Under the pieces are notes generated by a model, which saw only the letters and a list, made by a program, of their open reading frames with translations, was not told the origin of the DNA and did not search any database. From NCBI RefSeq assembly GCF_011759375.1, contig NZ_JAARML010000002.1, positions 868,001 to 932,000 on the forward strand: a stretch of 64,000 nt of DNA. Direction: 5' to 3'. Shown here in pieces: positions 9,242-18,852 of the stretch. The first letter of the stretch is position 1, and every line of letters begins with the position of its first letter. A program made the position numbers and the translations under genes. This stretch comes from Paraflavitalea devenefica (lineage in GTDB: Bacteria > Bacteroidota > Bacteroidia > Chitinophagales > Chitinophagaceae).

Positions 9242-10822
9242 ATGAGTAATATTTTAGACAAGCTTCAACCCATTGATTTCATCATTGTAGGCGTGTACCT
9301 CCTTATCCTGCTGATCATTGGCTACAAAGCCAGTTTTGGGAAGCGTAAACAGGATGAAACGCTTTTCCTAGCTGGTAATTCACTGGGCTGGGCCAGTATC
9401 GGCTTCAATATGTGGGGCACCAATGTGGGGCCTTCCATGTTACTGGCTTTTGCCAGCATTGGGTATAGTACAGGTATTGTAGCAGGCAACTTTGAATGGT
9501 ATGCCTTTGTATTCCTCTTCCTGCTGTGCATGGTGTTTGCGCCGCGCTACCTGGCCGCCAGAGTATCTACCATGCCAGAGTTTATGGGTAACCGCTATGG
9601 CGATTCCACCCGCAATATGCTGGCCTGGTACGCACTGATCAAGATACTGATCTCCTGGCTGTCGCTGGGTTTGTTTGCCGGCGGCTTCCTGGTGCGGCAG
9701 ATATTGAATATTCCCATGTGGCAATCGGTGATTGTGTTGGTATCGTTTGCCGGACTGTTTGCTTTTGCCGGTGGATTGAAAGCCATCGCCAGGGTGAATG
9801 TATTCCAGATGATCCTGCTGATTGTGGTATCGTTACTGCTCACTATTATCGGGGTACAAAAAGTAGGCGGTATTGAGGTGCTGTTTCACAAAGCGCCACC
9901 GGAGTACTGGAATCTTATTCATGCTGCCGATGATAAAAATTATCCCTGGCCTGCTATTTTATTGGGGTATCCGGTAGCGGCCGTGGCCTTCTTTTGTACG
10001 GATCAGGCCATGGTGCAATCTGTATTGGGCGCCCGCAACCTGGAGCAGGGACAGTTGGGCGTGAATTTTATCGGTTGGCTGAAGATCCTGTCGCTGCCTT
10101 TGTTTATTGTGCCCGGTATCCTGTGCTTTGAGTTGTTTCCCAACCTGGCCAATCCCAATGAAGCGTATATGACGATGGTGACCAATTTATTCCCGCCCGG
10201 TTTAAATGGTTTGGTGATCGTGGTGCTGATCGCTGTACTGGTAGGTACCATTGGTTCTTCCCTGAATTCCCTGAGTACAGTGTTTACGATGGATATTTAC
10301 CGCAAGAAGATCAATCCCGCTGCCACCAACCAGCAACTGATACGCGTGGGGAGGATGACGGTAGCCGGTGGATGTTTATTTGCTATTGTGATGGCATTGG
10401 CCATTGACAATATTAAAGGACTCAACCTTTTTGATGTATTCCAGTCGGTACTGGGTTTTATTGCGCCGCCGTTGTCGGTGGTATTCCTGCTGTCTGTTTT
10501 CTGGAAACGTACTACGCGTAAGGCGGTCAACTTTACTTTGTCGGTGGGTTCTGCTTTTAGTTTGGGTGTGGGCGTATTGTACCTGTGGGTGCTTACGCCG
10601 GATAAATATCATTTCTGGCCGCATTACCTGTTGTTGTCCTTTTACATTTTTGCCGTGTTGTTCATCATTGCGGTATTGATCACCTTGCTGGACAGGCAAC
10701 CGGTGACCAACGGGCATGCAGAGGGCGAATTACCTAAGCCTACCCGGCGGGTGTGGACGTTATGGATATTACTGATCATTGTTATGATCAGCCTGTATAT
10801 TTTCTTTAATGGTCATCATTAA
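9242..10822 (+). CDS. SSS-family sodium/solute symporter
   Basis: This 526-residue integral membrane protein has about thirteen to fourteen hydrophobic segments and the organisation of the sodium:solute symporter family, beginning with a TM segment near residues 12-28 (DFIIVGVYLLILLIIGY) and a LFLAGNSLGW segment after it. It lies between a cytoplasmic oxidoreductase and a rhamnosidase, all on the + strand with gaps of 17 and 11 bases. It most likely imports a monosaccharide or small product released by the surrounding enzymes, for example rhamnose or a uronate. It is distinct from the symporter at 49645, which adjoins the arabinose genes. Confidence 0.85.
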   Translation: MSNILDKLQPIDFIIVGVYLLILLIIGYKASFGKRKQDETLFLAGNSLGWASIGFNMWGTNVGPSMLLAFASIGYSTGIVAGNFEWYAFVFLFLLCMVFAPRYLAARVSTMPEFMGNRYGDSTRNMLAWYALIKILISWLSLGLFAGGFLVRQILNIPMWQSVIVLVSFAGLFAFAGGLKAIARVNVFQMILLIVVSLLLTIIGVQKVGGIEVLFHKAPPEYWNLIHAADDKNYPWPAILLGYPVAAVAFFCTDQAMVQSVLGARNLEQGQLGVNFIGWLKILSLPLFIVPGILCFELFPNLANPNEAYMTMVTNLFPPGLNGLVIVVLIAVLVGTIGSSLNSLSTVFTMDIYRKKINPAATNQQLIRVGRMTVAGGCLFAIVMALAIDNIKGLNLFDVFQSVLGFIAPPLSVVFLLSVFWKRTTRKAVNFTLSVGSAFSLGVGVLYLWVLTPDKYHFWPHYLLLSFYIFAVLFIIAVLITLLDRQPVTNGHAEGELPKPTRRVWTLWILLIIVMISLYIFFNGHH

Positions 10823-10833
10823 CAATTATATCT

Positions 10834-12996
10834 ATGAAATATAGATTGCTGACTATCCTGTTTATTGTTTCCTGTGCTTTGAGTACTTATGCCCAGCAAG
10901 CCACCTGGATCTGGTATCCCGGTGATTATGAAATATGGCTGGGCAATAAGATGCAGAACCGCCGTACGGAGAAAGGCGCTTTCTTTCCACCCTTCTGGCG
11001 TATGGATGCCCATTATGTATTGATGGACTTTCACAAGACATTTGACCTGGCTGCCCCAGAAGAAGTGGAAATAGTTGCAGAGGGAAGTTATAATGTGAAG
11101 CTGGATGCGAAGATGCTGCCCGGTACACCCACTAAGATCACGGTGCCGGCAGGAAAACATAAGATCAATATTAAAGTGCATAACCAGGAGAAGGTGCCGG
11201 CTATTTATGTGAAGGGCCGCACGATTGTATCGGACGCTTCCTGGCTGGTAACTTATGAAGACAAAGAATGGATTGATGAAACCGGCAAGGTGAGTGACCA
11301 AAGCGGTACTACCTGGCTGCAGGCCGGTAGCTGGCATTTCAATGACCCGCAGACAAAACCTTCCGCTTTCGTTCTGAGCACAACCTTGCAACAGCCGGTG
11401 CATACAGAAATAAAAGGCAACAGCCTGTTAATTGATTTTGGCAAAGAGACTTTTGGTTGCATACAATTGAACGGAGTAAGTGGCAAGGGACCTGTGACCA
11501 TTTATTACGGAGAGTCGAAAGAAGAAGCACTGTCGCCGGAAGGATGTGAAACAATGGACAAGCTGGACATCAACAATGCTGCTAAGGGGCCGGTGGTGAC
11601 CACACTCTCCAAAGCATTCCGGTATGTGAACATTCAGTATGATCCCGCTGTGAACATTGACTCGGTATCCATGTGGTATGAATTCCTGCCGGTGCAGGAG
11701 CGGGGTGGCTTCCGTTGTTCTGATGAACAGTTGAACAAGATCTACGAGGTGGCTAAGTACACGTTCCACCTCAATACCCGCGAGTTCTTTATTGATGGCA
11801 TTAAGCGCGACCGGTGGGTATGGAGCGGAGATGCTTACCAAAGCTACCTCATGAATTATTATCTCTATTTTGATGAAGCAGCGGTGCGCAGGACCCTGTA
11901 TGCCCTGCGGGGAAAAGATCCTATCAGCAGCCATATCAATACGATCATGGATTATACCTTTTACTGGTTCCTGGGCATCTATGATTATTATACCTATACG
12001 GGTGATAAAGCATTCCTGCAGCAATTGTATCCCCGCATGCAAAGTCTGATGGAATATTGCCTGGGCCGGCGCAATAAGGATGGATTGATGGAGGGGCTGT
12101 CCGGCGACTGGGTATTTATTGATTGGGCAGATGGCCTGAGTAAAAAGGGAGAAGTGAGCTTTGAGCAAATGCTGCTATGCCGCAGCCTGGAAACAATGGC
12201 CTTGTGCGCGCCTATGGCCAATGATACTGCAGGTGCAGCACGATATCAGAAGCTGGCTGCTGAGTTAAGACAGAAATTGTTTTCCCTTTACTGGAATGAA
12301 TCGAAACAGGCGCTGGTGCACAGCCGGGTAAATGGTACGCCTACTGATAACGTGACCCGCTATGCCAATATGTTTGGTATCTTCTTTAATTACTTCAATG
12401 AACAGCAAAAGCAAGGCGTTAAGAAGAACGTATTACTAAACGACAATATCCAAAAGATCACTACCCCTTATATGCGTTTCTATGAACTGGAGGCGCTGTG
12501 TGCGATGGGAGAGCAGCAGTACGTGCTGAAGGAAATGAAGGATTACTGGGGCGGTATGCTCAACCTGGGCGCTACTTCTTTCTGGGAAGAATATAACCCC
12601 AATAAGAAAGGCGTGGAGCACTATGCCATGTATGGCAGGCCGTTTGGCAAGAGTCTGTGTCATGCCTGGGGCGCCAGTCCGCTCTACCTGCTGGGCCGGT
12701 ATTACCTCGGTGTGCAGCCCACTTCGCCGGGTTATAAAACGTACACCATTACACCGGTATTGGGAGGATTGCAATGGATGGAGGGTAAGGTGCCGGTGCC
12801 GGGTGGGGAAGTAAAACTGTATTGCAGCACCACGCAAATAAAAGCGACCGGGGCTGCGGGGGTGGGGGCGCTGCGCTTCAGCAGCAAAACCAAACCGGTA
12901 TGTAAAACGGCTGTGATCACCGCACTGGGTAATAACCAGTATGAAATGACCGTGCAGGCCGGAATGGATTACGTAGTTGCCTATAAAGCCCTGTAA
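10834..12996 (+). CDS. Secreted GH78 alpha-L-rhamnosidase
   Basis: This is a 720-residue protein with a signal peptide (about 1-21, ending STYAQ). After beta-rich N-terminal domains, residues 290-650 form a GH78-type (alpha/alpha)6 barrel. FFIDGIKRDRWVWSGD (about 319-334) supplies the acidic cluster, with Asp in place of the more common DCPQRDER form, and TSFWEEYNP (about 579-588) supplies the later Glu expected for the catalytic base. It is shorter than the first GH78 and belongs to a different subgroup, without the added propeller. Two distinct rhamnosidases plus a GH106 suggest several rhamnosyl linkages. It ends 2 bases before the GH127 gene. Confidence 0.85.
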   Translation: MKYRLLTILFIVSCALSTYAQQATWIWYPGDYEIWLGNKMQNRRTEKGAFFPPFWRMDAHYVLMDFHKTFDLAAPEEVEIVAEGSYNVKLDAKMLPGTPTKITVPAGKHKINIKVHNQEKVPAIYVKGRTIVSDASWLVTYEDKEWIDETGKVSDQSGTTWLQAGSWHFNDPQTKPSAFVLSTTLQQPVHTEIKGNSLLIDFGKETFGCIQLNGVSGKGPVTIYYGESKEEALSPEGCETMDKLDINNAAKGPVVTTLSKAFRYVNIQYDPAVNIDSVSMWYEFLPVQERGGFRCSDEQLNKIYEVAKYTFHLNTREFFIDGIKRDRWVWSGDAYQSYLMNYYLYFDEAAVRRTLYALRGKDPISSHINTIMDYTFYWFLGIYDYYTYTGDKAFLQQLYPRMQSLMEYCLGRRNKDGLMEGLSGDWVFIDWADGLSKKGEVSFEQMLLCRSLETMALCAPMANDTAGAARYQKLAAELRQKLFSLYWNESKQALVHSRVNGTPTDNVTRYANMFGIFFNYFNEQQKQGVKKNVLLNDNIQKITTPYMRFYELEALCAMGEQQYVLKEMKDYWGGMLNLGATSFWEEYNPNKKGVEHYAMYGRPFGKSLCHAWGASPLYLLGRYYLGVQPTSPGYKTYTITPVLGGLQWMEGKVPVPGGEVKLYCSTTQIKATGAAGVGALRFSSKTKPVCKTAVITALGNNQYEMTVQAGMDYVVAYKAL

Positions 12997-12998
12997 GT

Positions 12999-15017
12999 AT
13001 GATCAGACAAATAATAGCGGTCGCCCTGTTGGTAGCGGCTACCACCGCCGGGCAGGCGCAATCAAAAGCACTGGTGAATACCAGCGGGAGCAAATATGCG
13101 AAGCTGTATGCGCCGGGGCTGGATGAAGTGCGGTGGACGACCGGGTTCTGGGCAGAGCGCTTTGCCGTGTGCCGGGATTCCATGGTGCCGCACCTGTGGA
13201 ATACCTATATGGATGCGCGCATCAGTCATGCCTTTAAGAATTTTGAAATAGCAGCGGGGTTAGATACCGGTTCCCATAAAGGACCCTCTTTTCATGATGG
13301 TGATTTCTATAAAACATTGGAAGCAGTGGCGGCGATGTATGCGGCGACCAAAGATCCGGGGTTGGATGCCATGATGGATAAAGCCATTGCAGTGATTGCG
13401 AAAGGACAGCGGGAAGATGGCTATATCTATACCAAATCGGTTATAGAACAAAAGCGTACCGGTGAGCGTAAACAGTTTGATGACCGCCTCAGTTTTGAAG
13501 CCTATAATGTTGGTCACCTGTTGACGGCCGCCTGTGTGCATTACCGGGCTACCGGTAAAACCAGTTTGCTGGACGTGGCAAAGAAAGCAGGTGATTTCCT
13601 GATCGGGTTTTATACCCGCGCTACGCCTGAGCAGGCGCGCAATGCTATTTGCCCTTCCCATTATATGGGCATTATAGAATTGTACCGGGCTACCCGTGAA
13701 GCGCGCTATTTATCATTGGCCCAAAAACTCATTGATATACGCGGACTCACAGAAGGAACAGATGATAATTCGGACCGTACGGCTTTCCGGAATATGCAAA
13801 AAGTGGTGGGGCATGCGGTACGGGCCAATTACCTGTTTGCCGGTGTGGCGGATGTGTATGCCGAGACCGGTGATAGCACTTTATTGCCGGCGCTTTACCG
13901 TATGTGGGACAATGTGGTGAACCATAAGATGTATGTAACCGGCGGCTGCGGTTCCCTGTACGATGGGGTGTCGGTGGATGGCACTTCTTATAACCCGGAT
14001 ACGGTGCAGAAGGTGCACCAGGCTTATGGGAAGGATTACCAGTTGCCCAACCTGAGCGCCCACAATGAGACCTGCGCCAATATCGGAAATGTATTGTGGA
14101 ACTGGCGTATGCTGCAACTGACCGGCGAGGCGAAGTATGCCGACATCGTAGAGCTGGCATTGTACAACAGTGTGCTCTCCGGCGTAAGCATGGACGGCAA
14201 TCGATTCTTTTATACCAACCCGCTGGCTTTGTCGCAGGATTATCCTTACCAGTTACGATGGATGGGAGGGCGGCAATCTTATATTGCTTTGTCAAATTGT
14301 TGTCCGCCCAATACAGTACGTACCATGGCGGAGGTGAGTAATTATGTATATAGTCTGGCCGATTCTTTTGTGCAGGTGAATTTGTATGGAGGTAGTGAAT
14401 TGCATACAACATTGCGTAATGGTCATTCCATTACCATAAAACAAGAAACCGATTATCCGTGGAGCGGCAGGGTAAAGATCAGTATCAATGGCTTACCGCC
14501 TTATGGTATTGCGGTACGGGTACGTATTCCCGGTTGGTGCAAGCGATTCAGTATTAAGTCTGGTGGTACTAAGTATTATACCATGGACAATGGCTATGCG
14601 GTCATAAAGCATAAGTGGAATGGTACTAATGATGTAATTATATTGGATATGGACATGCCCGCTACATTACTGGAAACGCATCCGTTGGTAGAGGAAACGC
14701 GTAACCAGGTGGCGGTAAAGCGTGGCCCGGTAGTGTATTGCCTGGAGTCGGCCGACCTGCCTGCCGGCGCGCCCGTATTTGATATTGCCCTGCGGGCGAA
14801 TATCAAACTGAAGCCGCAGCCCATGCAGGTAAATAAGGGTAACCTGATGGCGTTGACGGGAACGGCCCGGCTGTTACAAAATACCAATACTACCGGCAGC
14901 CTGTACCGGGCAATCAATACGAAAACCAAACCCGTGGCTATTAAACTGATTCCCTATTATGCCTGGGCTAACCGGGGTAAGACTGATATGACGGTGTGGA
15001 TGCCGGTGATAAGGTAA
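12999..15017 (+). CDS. GH127 beta-L-arabinofuranosidase (DUF1680)
   Basis: The 672-residue protein has a signal peptide (about 1-20, ending GQAQ) and the DUF1680/GH127 layout. The zinc-cysteine active site described for Bifidobacterium HypBA1 can be followed: HNETC gives Glu357 and Cys359, and SNCCPPNT gives Cys434 and Cys435, matching the family's Glu-x-Cys and Cys-Cys elements, in which one cysteine of the pair is the nucleophile. The family removes terminal beta-L-arabinofuranose; relatives act on other pentoses. It is two bases from the rhamnosidase gene, so probably the last gene of this operon segment. A convergent gene follows after 35 bases. Confidence 0.85.
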   Translation: MIRQIIAVALLVAATTAGQAQSKALVNTSGSKYAKLYAPGLDEVRWTTGFWAERFAVCRDSMVPHLWNTYMDARISHAFKNFEIAAGLDTGSHKGPSFHDGDFYKTLEAVAAMYAATKDPGLDAMMDKAIAVIAKGQREDGYIYTKSVIEQKRTGERKQFDDRLSFEAYNVGHLLTAACVHYRATGKTSLLDVAKKAGDFLIGFYTRATPEQARNAICPSHYMGIIELYRATREARYLSLAQKLIDIRGLTEGTDDNSDRTAFRNMQKVVGHAVRANYLFAGVADVYAETGDSTLLPALYRMWDNVVNHKMYVTGGCGSLYDGVSVDGTSYNPDTVQKVHQAYGKDYQLPNLSAHNETCANIGNVLWNWRMLQLTGEAKYADIVELALYNSVLSGVSMDGNRFFYTNPLALSQDYPYQLRWMGGRQSYIALSNCCPPNTVRTMAEVSNYVYSLADSFVQVNLYGGSELHTTLRNGHSITIKQETDYPWSGRVKISINGLPPYGIAVRVRIPGWCKRFSIKSGGTKYYTMDNGYAVIKHKWNGTNDVIILDMDMPATLLETHPLVEETRNQVAVKRGPVVYCLESADLPAGAPVFDIALRANIKLKPQPMQVNKGNLMALTGTARLLQNTNTTGSLYRAINTKTKPVAIKLIPYYAWANRGKTDMTVWMPVIR

Positions 15018-15052
15018 GGGATTTTAACGGTGAATAGGTTTTTTGCAGGGAT

Positions 15053-15553
15053 TTAGCTGTCTTTCTGATACGGCTTCATTTTGGGTATCCATCTTGGTAC
15101 CTTCTCTTTGTAGTCTTTATATTCTTCTCCGAAACGCTTATATAAATCCGGCTCTTCTTTTACTATGAAATAAACAGTATTGATGGTAAAGAAGATAAAT
15201 GCCCAAATCAATATGTTGAGGGAATGGAAGAATAATGCCTCCCCAATCAGTATAAAAAACACACCGGTTATCATTGGGTTGCGGCAATACCTGTAGGGGC
15301 CGGTTATTACCAGTTTCTGTGTAGGTGTCCACGGGGCTAAAGTCCCTTTACCCTTTTTTCTAAAGAGAAAGACTGTATAAAAGAATAATAGGACGCCGGG
15401 CGCCAGGAATAGTAACCCCATCACTTTTGTAAGCATATTGGCTGGAATAGTATCCTGTTGGGGATTATAAATGAACCAGGGTGCTATTACTGTGACCGTG
15501 AATGGTAGTATGAGGATATCACGAAGATGCTTTATCAGGGAAGGTTGATGCAT
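15053..15553 (-). CDS. PEMT/ICMT-like membrane methyltransferase
   Basis: This is the only - strand gene in the first 26 kb. I use the ATG at 15553 (MHQPSLIKHLRDI); an upstream ATG at 15595 would add 14 residues. The 166-residue protein has four or so hydrophobic segments and the C-terminal signature of phospholipid/isoprenylcysteine methyltransferases: GPYRYCRNPMITG, then EEPDLYKRFGEEYKDYKEKVPRWIP, where the EE pair and RxP-type residues bind S-adenosylmethionine. Its substrate is unknown. It faces the GH127 gene and is divergent from the histidine kinase, with no clear link to glycan use. Confidence 0.75.
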   Translation of the reverse strand: MHQPSLIKHLRDILILPFTVTVIAPWFIYNPQQDTIPANMLTKVMGLLFLAPGVLLFFYTVFLFRKKGKGTLAPWTPTQKLVITGPYRYCRNPMITGVFFILIGEALFFHSLNILIWAFIFFTINTVYFIVKEEPDLYKRFGEEYKDYKEKVPRWIPKMKPYQKDS

Positions 15554-15702
15554 GAGCGTTGTAGTACTCTCTATGTAAGTTAAATAAATTTTCATTCATC
15601 CCTGCCACATTGATCTCATTCCCGTCCCATTTTCCCCCTGTTTCGTCACATTTGCAACAAGCGTTGTTGATTATGGGCTAATCTTGTTGAAAATAATGAC
15701 GC

Positions 15703-17310
15703 ATGGTAACGCAGGTGAACGGATTACACGAAAAAACAATGGCCAGTCAGGGAAAGGTGCGGTGGAGAGAATATGAGTCCATCCTTGTAGCCATTCTGCT
15801 ACTCACGTATGTGACCGGTTGTATATGGAAGATGTTGAAACCAGATGCCCAACAACTGGAAAGTGATTATGTAATACCCGCCCAACAGGTTGCTTTTAGC
15901 TATACTAAACAGGTATTACTGCCACAGGTGGGAACAGCACTGTTGCTATGTCTTGCTTATTACGGTATTAACTGGATTGTTATTCCTGTCCTGAAGAAAA
16001 TATCCTTAAAGGGCGAAACCGTTGTCATTTTACGGCAAATTATTGGGGCCGTTGTTGTCTTTTGTGTATTAAGCTGGCTGCTGGCGCTGGGTATTAATGC
16101 AGCAACGTATTATGCGCATCCCTGGCTTTTTAACTATAGAGATTTCCAGCTTTTAGCCCTGTTGGGATACAATGATCATCCGCTGGAAAATTTGTGGACA
16201 GGTTTTGACCGGGCATTATGGTTGCTGGGCCTGCTTAGCCTGGTTGCAGGTATCCGGGAGGTGATCGTTCATTATGTAGAAAGACCTGGCCCTGGAAAGG
16301 CTTACCGGGTGTTAGTGTTGAAGCAAATTACGATAGCTGCTGTAGTGTATTGTTCCCTGCTGGCTGTTATATTGCTGTTCAATGTTTTTTCCGGAGCTGT
16401 TTTCAGGATCACTTATGCTGGTTTTATTCCTGCTACCTTCCTCGTATTCATGGTCAATACCTATTGGTTATTTCCACAAAAGGAAGGTAGGGCTTTATTC
16501 AGTTTTAAAACGCTTATACAACTGTTGCTGTCTACCTTTCTATGTACGTTTTTGTGCTTTTTATTTGATGGATTTGCCGCCATGCCATCCAAAACGTTCA
16601 TTTTTTCCATGATCTGCTGGGGTATACAATTGTTTGTTACCACACCCATTTCCTGGCTTATTTACCAACAACGAAGAGACAGGATACTGCAATTAAGAGG
16701 GGTAGAGGAGGAGTTGAGCAAATCTAAAGCGAACCTGCAGTTCCTCCGTTCACAGATCAATCCCCATTTCCTTTTTAATGCCCTGAATACGTTGTATGGA
16801 ACAGCCCTGCGGGAAAAAGCGTCGGATACCGCTACGGGTATACAGCAACTGGGGGATATGATGCGCTTTATGCTGCATGAGAATAACCTTGACTTCATAC
16901 CCATGAGTAAGGAGATCGAATACCTGCAGCATTATATTGCCCTGCAAAAGCTGCGCATACAGGCTTCCCCGGACATTGTGATCGAACACAATATCGGGGA
17001 GCAATCCTGTCATCATCAGATCGCGCCCATGCTGCTAATTCCTTTCGTGGAGAATGCTTTTAAGCATGGGATCAGTCTGCGGGAGCAATCATGGATCCAT
17101 ATATCACTCATTTGTGAAGAAAAACACATCCGGTTTGCCCTGCGCAACAGTGTACATCCACGCCCGCAACATGATCCGGAAACAGGACAATCGGGAATCG
17201 GGTTGCAAAATGTGCTGGACAGACTCGCCTTGGTATATCCTGGCAGGCACACCATTAACATCAGTAATAATGAGCGGGAGTTTTTGATAGAGTTGTCCAT
17301 TCAACCCTGA
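15703..17310 (+). CDS. LytS/YehU-type membrane histidine kinase
   Basis: About eight hydrophobic segments fill residues 25-320, followed by a short coiled linker and the His_kinase (PF06580) domain. The phosphoacceptor is His355 in QINPHFLFNAL. The ATPase part carries the N-box VENAFKHG and a GxG-type box SGIGLQNVLDRL. ATG 15703 gives 535 residues; ATG 15739 (MASQGKVRW) is an alternative. No periplasmic sensor domain is evident, so the membrane region itself probably senses the signal. The cognate regulator is likely the LytTR protein at 18853, separated by a serine hydrolase gene. The palindrome CAACAA-GCG-TTGTTG at 15655-15669 lies upstream and could be an operator. Confidence 0.85.
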   Translation: MVTQVNGLHEKTMASQGKVRWREYESILVAILLLTYVTGCIWKMLKPDAQQLESDYVIPAQQVAFSYTKQVLLPQVGTALLLCLAYYGINWIVIPVLKKISLKGETVVILRQIIGAVVVFCVLSWLLALGINAATYYAHPWLFNYRDFQLLALLGYNDHPLENLWTGFDRALWLLGLLSLVAGIREVIVHYVERPGPGKAYRVLVLKQITIAAVVYCSLLAVILLFNVFSGAVFRITYAGFIPATFLVFMVNTYWLFPQKEGRALFSFKTLIQLLLSTFLCTFLCFLFDGFAAMPSKTFIFSMICWGIQLFVTTPISWLIYQQRRDRILQLRGVEEELSKSKANLQFLRSQINPHFLFNALNTLYGTALREKASDTATGIQQLGDMMRFMLHENNLDFIPMSKEIEYLQHYIALQKLRIQASPDIVIEHNIGEQSCHHQIAPMLLIPFVENAFKHGISLREQSWIHISLICEEKHIRFALRNSVHPRPQHDPETGQSGIGLQNVLDRLALVYPGRHTINISNNEREFLIELSIQP

Positions 17311-17394
17311 GTATACCGCAGCGTCCTCTGTCTGCACACAGCGCCTGGCACAGAGAGACACTGCGGAGAAATAAGTTGTCCATTCAATCCTGAG
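17291..17394. repeat. Palindromic element flanked by a 21-bp direct repeat
   Basis: The last codons and stop of the histidine kinase gene (17291-17311) are repeated with one mismatch at 17374-17394. Between them lies a 62-base element whose arms 17316-17331 (CCGCAGCGTCCTCTGT) and 17350-17366 (ACAGAGAGACACTGCGG) pair as a hairpin. The right flank CGGAGAAATAA also occurs after a similar palindrome inside the next gene (18278-18336), so this looks like a small dispersed element. It could also act as a terminator or RNA-processing site between kinase and hydrolase genes. Confidence 0.7.
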
Positions 17395-17431
17395 CAATCA
17401 TTACAATTTAATCAAACCTCAAACATATTGT

Positions 17432-18835
17432 GTGAAGCGAACACTCGCCATGCTATGGGCGATTGGCATGACCCAATTTGCCCTGGCGCAAGACAGCACG
17501 GTAAAAAAGTTAGATGAACTGATGCAGGCTTACACTAACCTGGACAGGTTCAGCGGAACAGTACTGGTAGCCCGGCAGGGAAAGGTACTGCTGGAAAAAG
17601 GCTATGGTATTAAAAACTATAAAGACAGTACGCTCAATGACGCCCATACTGTTTTTGAGATTGCATCCATTACCAAGACATTTACATCGGCTATGATACT
17701 GAAACTGGTGGAATTGAAGAAGCTGTCCCTGACTGATAAGGTGAATAAATTCTATCCCGGCTATCCGCATGGCGATAGCATTACTGTTGAACATTTATTA
17801 ACACATACATCGGGCATCTGGGATTATACCCGTGACAATGATTTCAGACTCGCACCGATCCACCGGTCTATACCCATTATGGAAACAATCAATTTTTTTA
17901 AGGATAAACCACTTGATTTTCCACCTGGTACCGGCTGGAGCTATAGTAACTCAGGCTATTACCTGCTGGGCTATATCATCCAACAAGTGACTGGTATGCC
18001 TTATGAAAAGGCAATAAGACAATATATTTTTAAGCCCCTGGGTATGAACCATAGCGGTTTTGATTTCACGCATTTGGCAAGCCTTGATAAAGCAGTAGGG
18101 CATTATGCCGATACCACGGAAAAGCCCACAAAGCCAGCCCCCGTTGCTGATTCCTCAGGGGCTTATGCGGCAGGGGCTATTTACTCTACGGTAGGAGACC
18201 TGTACAAATGGCACCGTGGACTGCAGTCGTATAAGATTATTGGCCGGCCACTGCTACAAAAGGCGTATACGCCCTTTCCGCTGAGTCCTCCCCCCTCACA
18301 CAGCCCTGAACGGGAGAGACTGCAGCGGAGAAATAACTACGGGTATGGCTGGATCACCGATTCCCTGAACGGCAGGCTGATGGTATCGCACAGTGGTGGT
18401 ATCTTTGGTTTCCGGACCGACTTCGCCCGGGTGCCGGAGGATGATGTATGTATTGTATTGCTGAGTAATATGGAGACCGATAGCCGGGATCAAATTACCA
18501 GGCGGCTATTGGCAATCGTTTACGGAAAGCCCTATTCGATACCTGTACACCTGAAAGGGGTGCCCGTACGGGAGGAAGTCCTGAGTAAGTATACGGGTAC
18601 TTATAAGATTGAAAGGAATGGCGTGCTGGTGAATGTAGTGCTGGAGAACGGACGACTGATGGCCAGGCCACATAACGGGCCACCTTCGGAATTACTGGCT
18701 TTGGATGACACCCATTTCTTTCTTAGTAATGACCATGAGTTCAAAATAAGCTTTGAAGCGGATGAAAGGGGCAATATTGTGCGTATGATGATTAACCCGG
18801 ACGGAGAACCCAAGCCCGCTACCAAGATCAAATAA
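17432..18835 (+). CDS. Exported beta-lactamase-fold serine hydrolase
   Basis: Translation appears to start at a GTG (17432), giving a signal peptide ending FALAQ at residue 20. The class C/esterase-type serine hydrolase motifs are complete: Ser79-x-x-Lys82 (SITK), Tyr171-Ser-Asn173, and His320-Ser-Gly-Gly, which replaces the KTG of true beta-lactamases. A C-terminal beta domain of about 85 residues follows. Residues 283-301 (SPPPSHSPERERLQRR and neighbours) look out of place and are encoded by a palindromic repeat. The gene sits between a LytS-type kinase and its probable LytTR partner, 17 bases before the latter. It may trim peptidoglycan peptides or hydrolyse an ester or amide; the substrate is unknown. 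Confidence 0.8.
   Translation: MKRTLAMLWAIGMTQFALAQDSTVKKLDELMQAYTNLDRFSGTVLVARQGKVLLEKGYGIKNYKDSTLNDAHTVFEIASITKTFTSAMILKLVELKKLSLTDKVNKFYPGYPHGDSITVEHLLTHTSGIWDYTRDNDFRLAPIHRSIPIMETINFFKDKPLDFPPGTGWSYSNSGYYLLGYIIQQVTGMPYEKAIRQYIFKPLGMNHSGFDFTHLASLDKAVGHYADTTEKPTKPAPVADSSGAYAAGAIYSTVGDLYKWHRGLQSYKIIGRPLLQKAYTPFPLSPPPSHSPERERLQRRNNYGYGWITDSLNGRLMVSHSGGIFGFRTDFARVPEDDVCIVLLSNMETDSRDQITRRLLAIVYGKPYSIPVHLKGVPVREEVLSKYTGTYKIERNGVLVNVVLENGRLMARPHNGPPSELLALDDTHFFLSNDHEFKISFEADERGNIVRMMINPDGEPKPATKIK
18278..18336. repeat. In-frame copy of the palindromic element inside a coding gene
   Basis: Arms 18278-18293 (CCGCTGAGTCCTCCCC) and 18312-18328 (GGGAGAGACTGCAGCGG) are near-complementary and are followed by AGAAATAA, matching the structure and right flank of the element at 17316-17373. 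It encodes the proline/arginine-rich segment 283-301 of the serine hydrolase without breaking the frame, between helix-forming sequence and the conserved YGYGW strand. Confidence 0.65.
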
Positions 18836-18852
18836 CTGATTGATGATATTGT

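Noticed and set aside
17432..18835. Annotating the serine hydrolase as an antibiotic-resistance beta-lactamase
   Set aside because: The third motif is HSGG rather than KTG, and the long C-terminal beta domain fits esterase or peptidase-type members; resistance is not supported.
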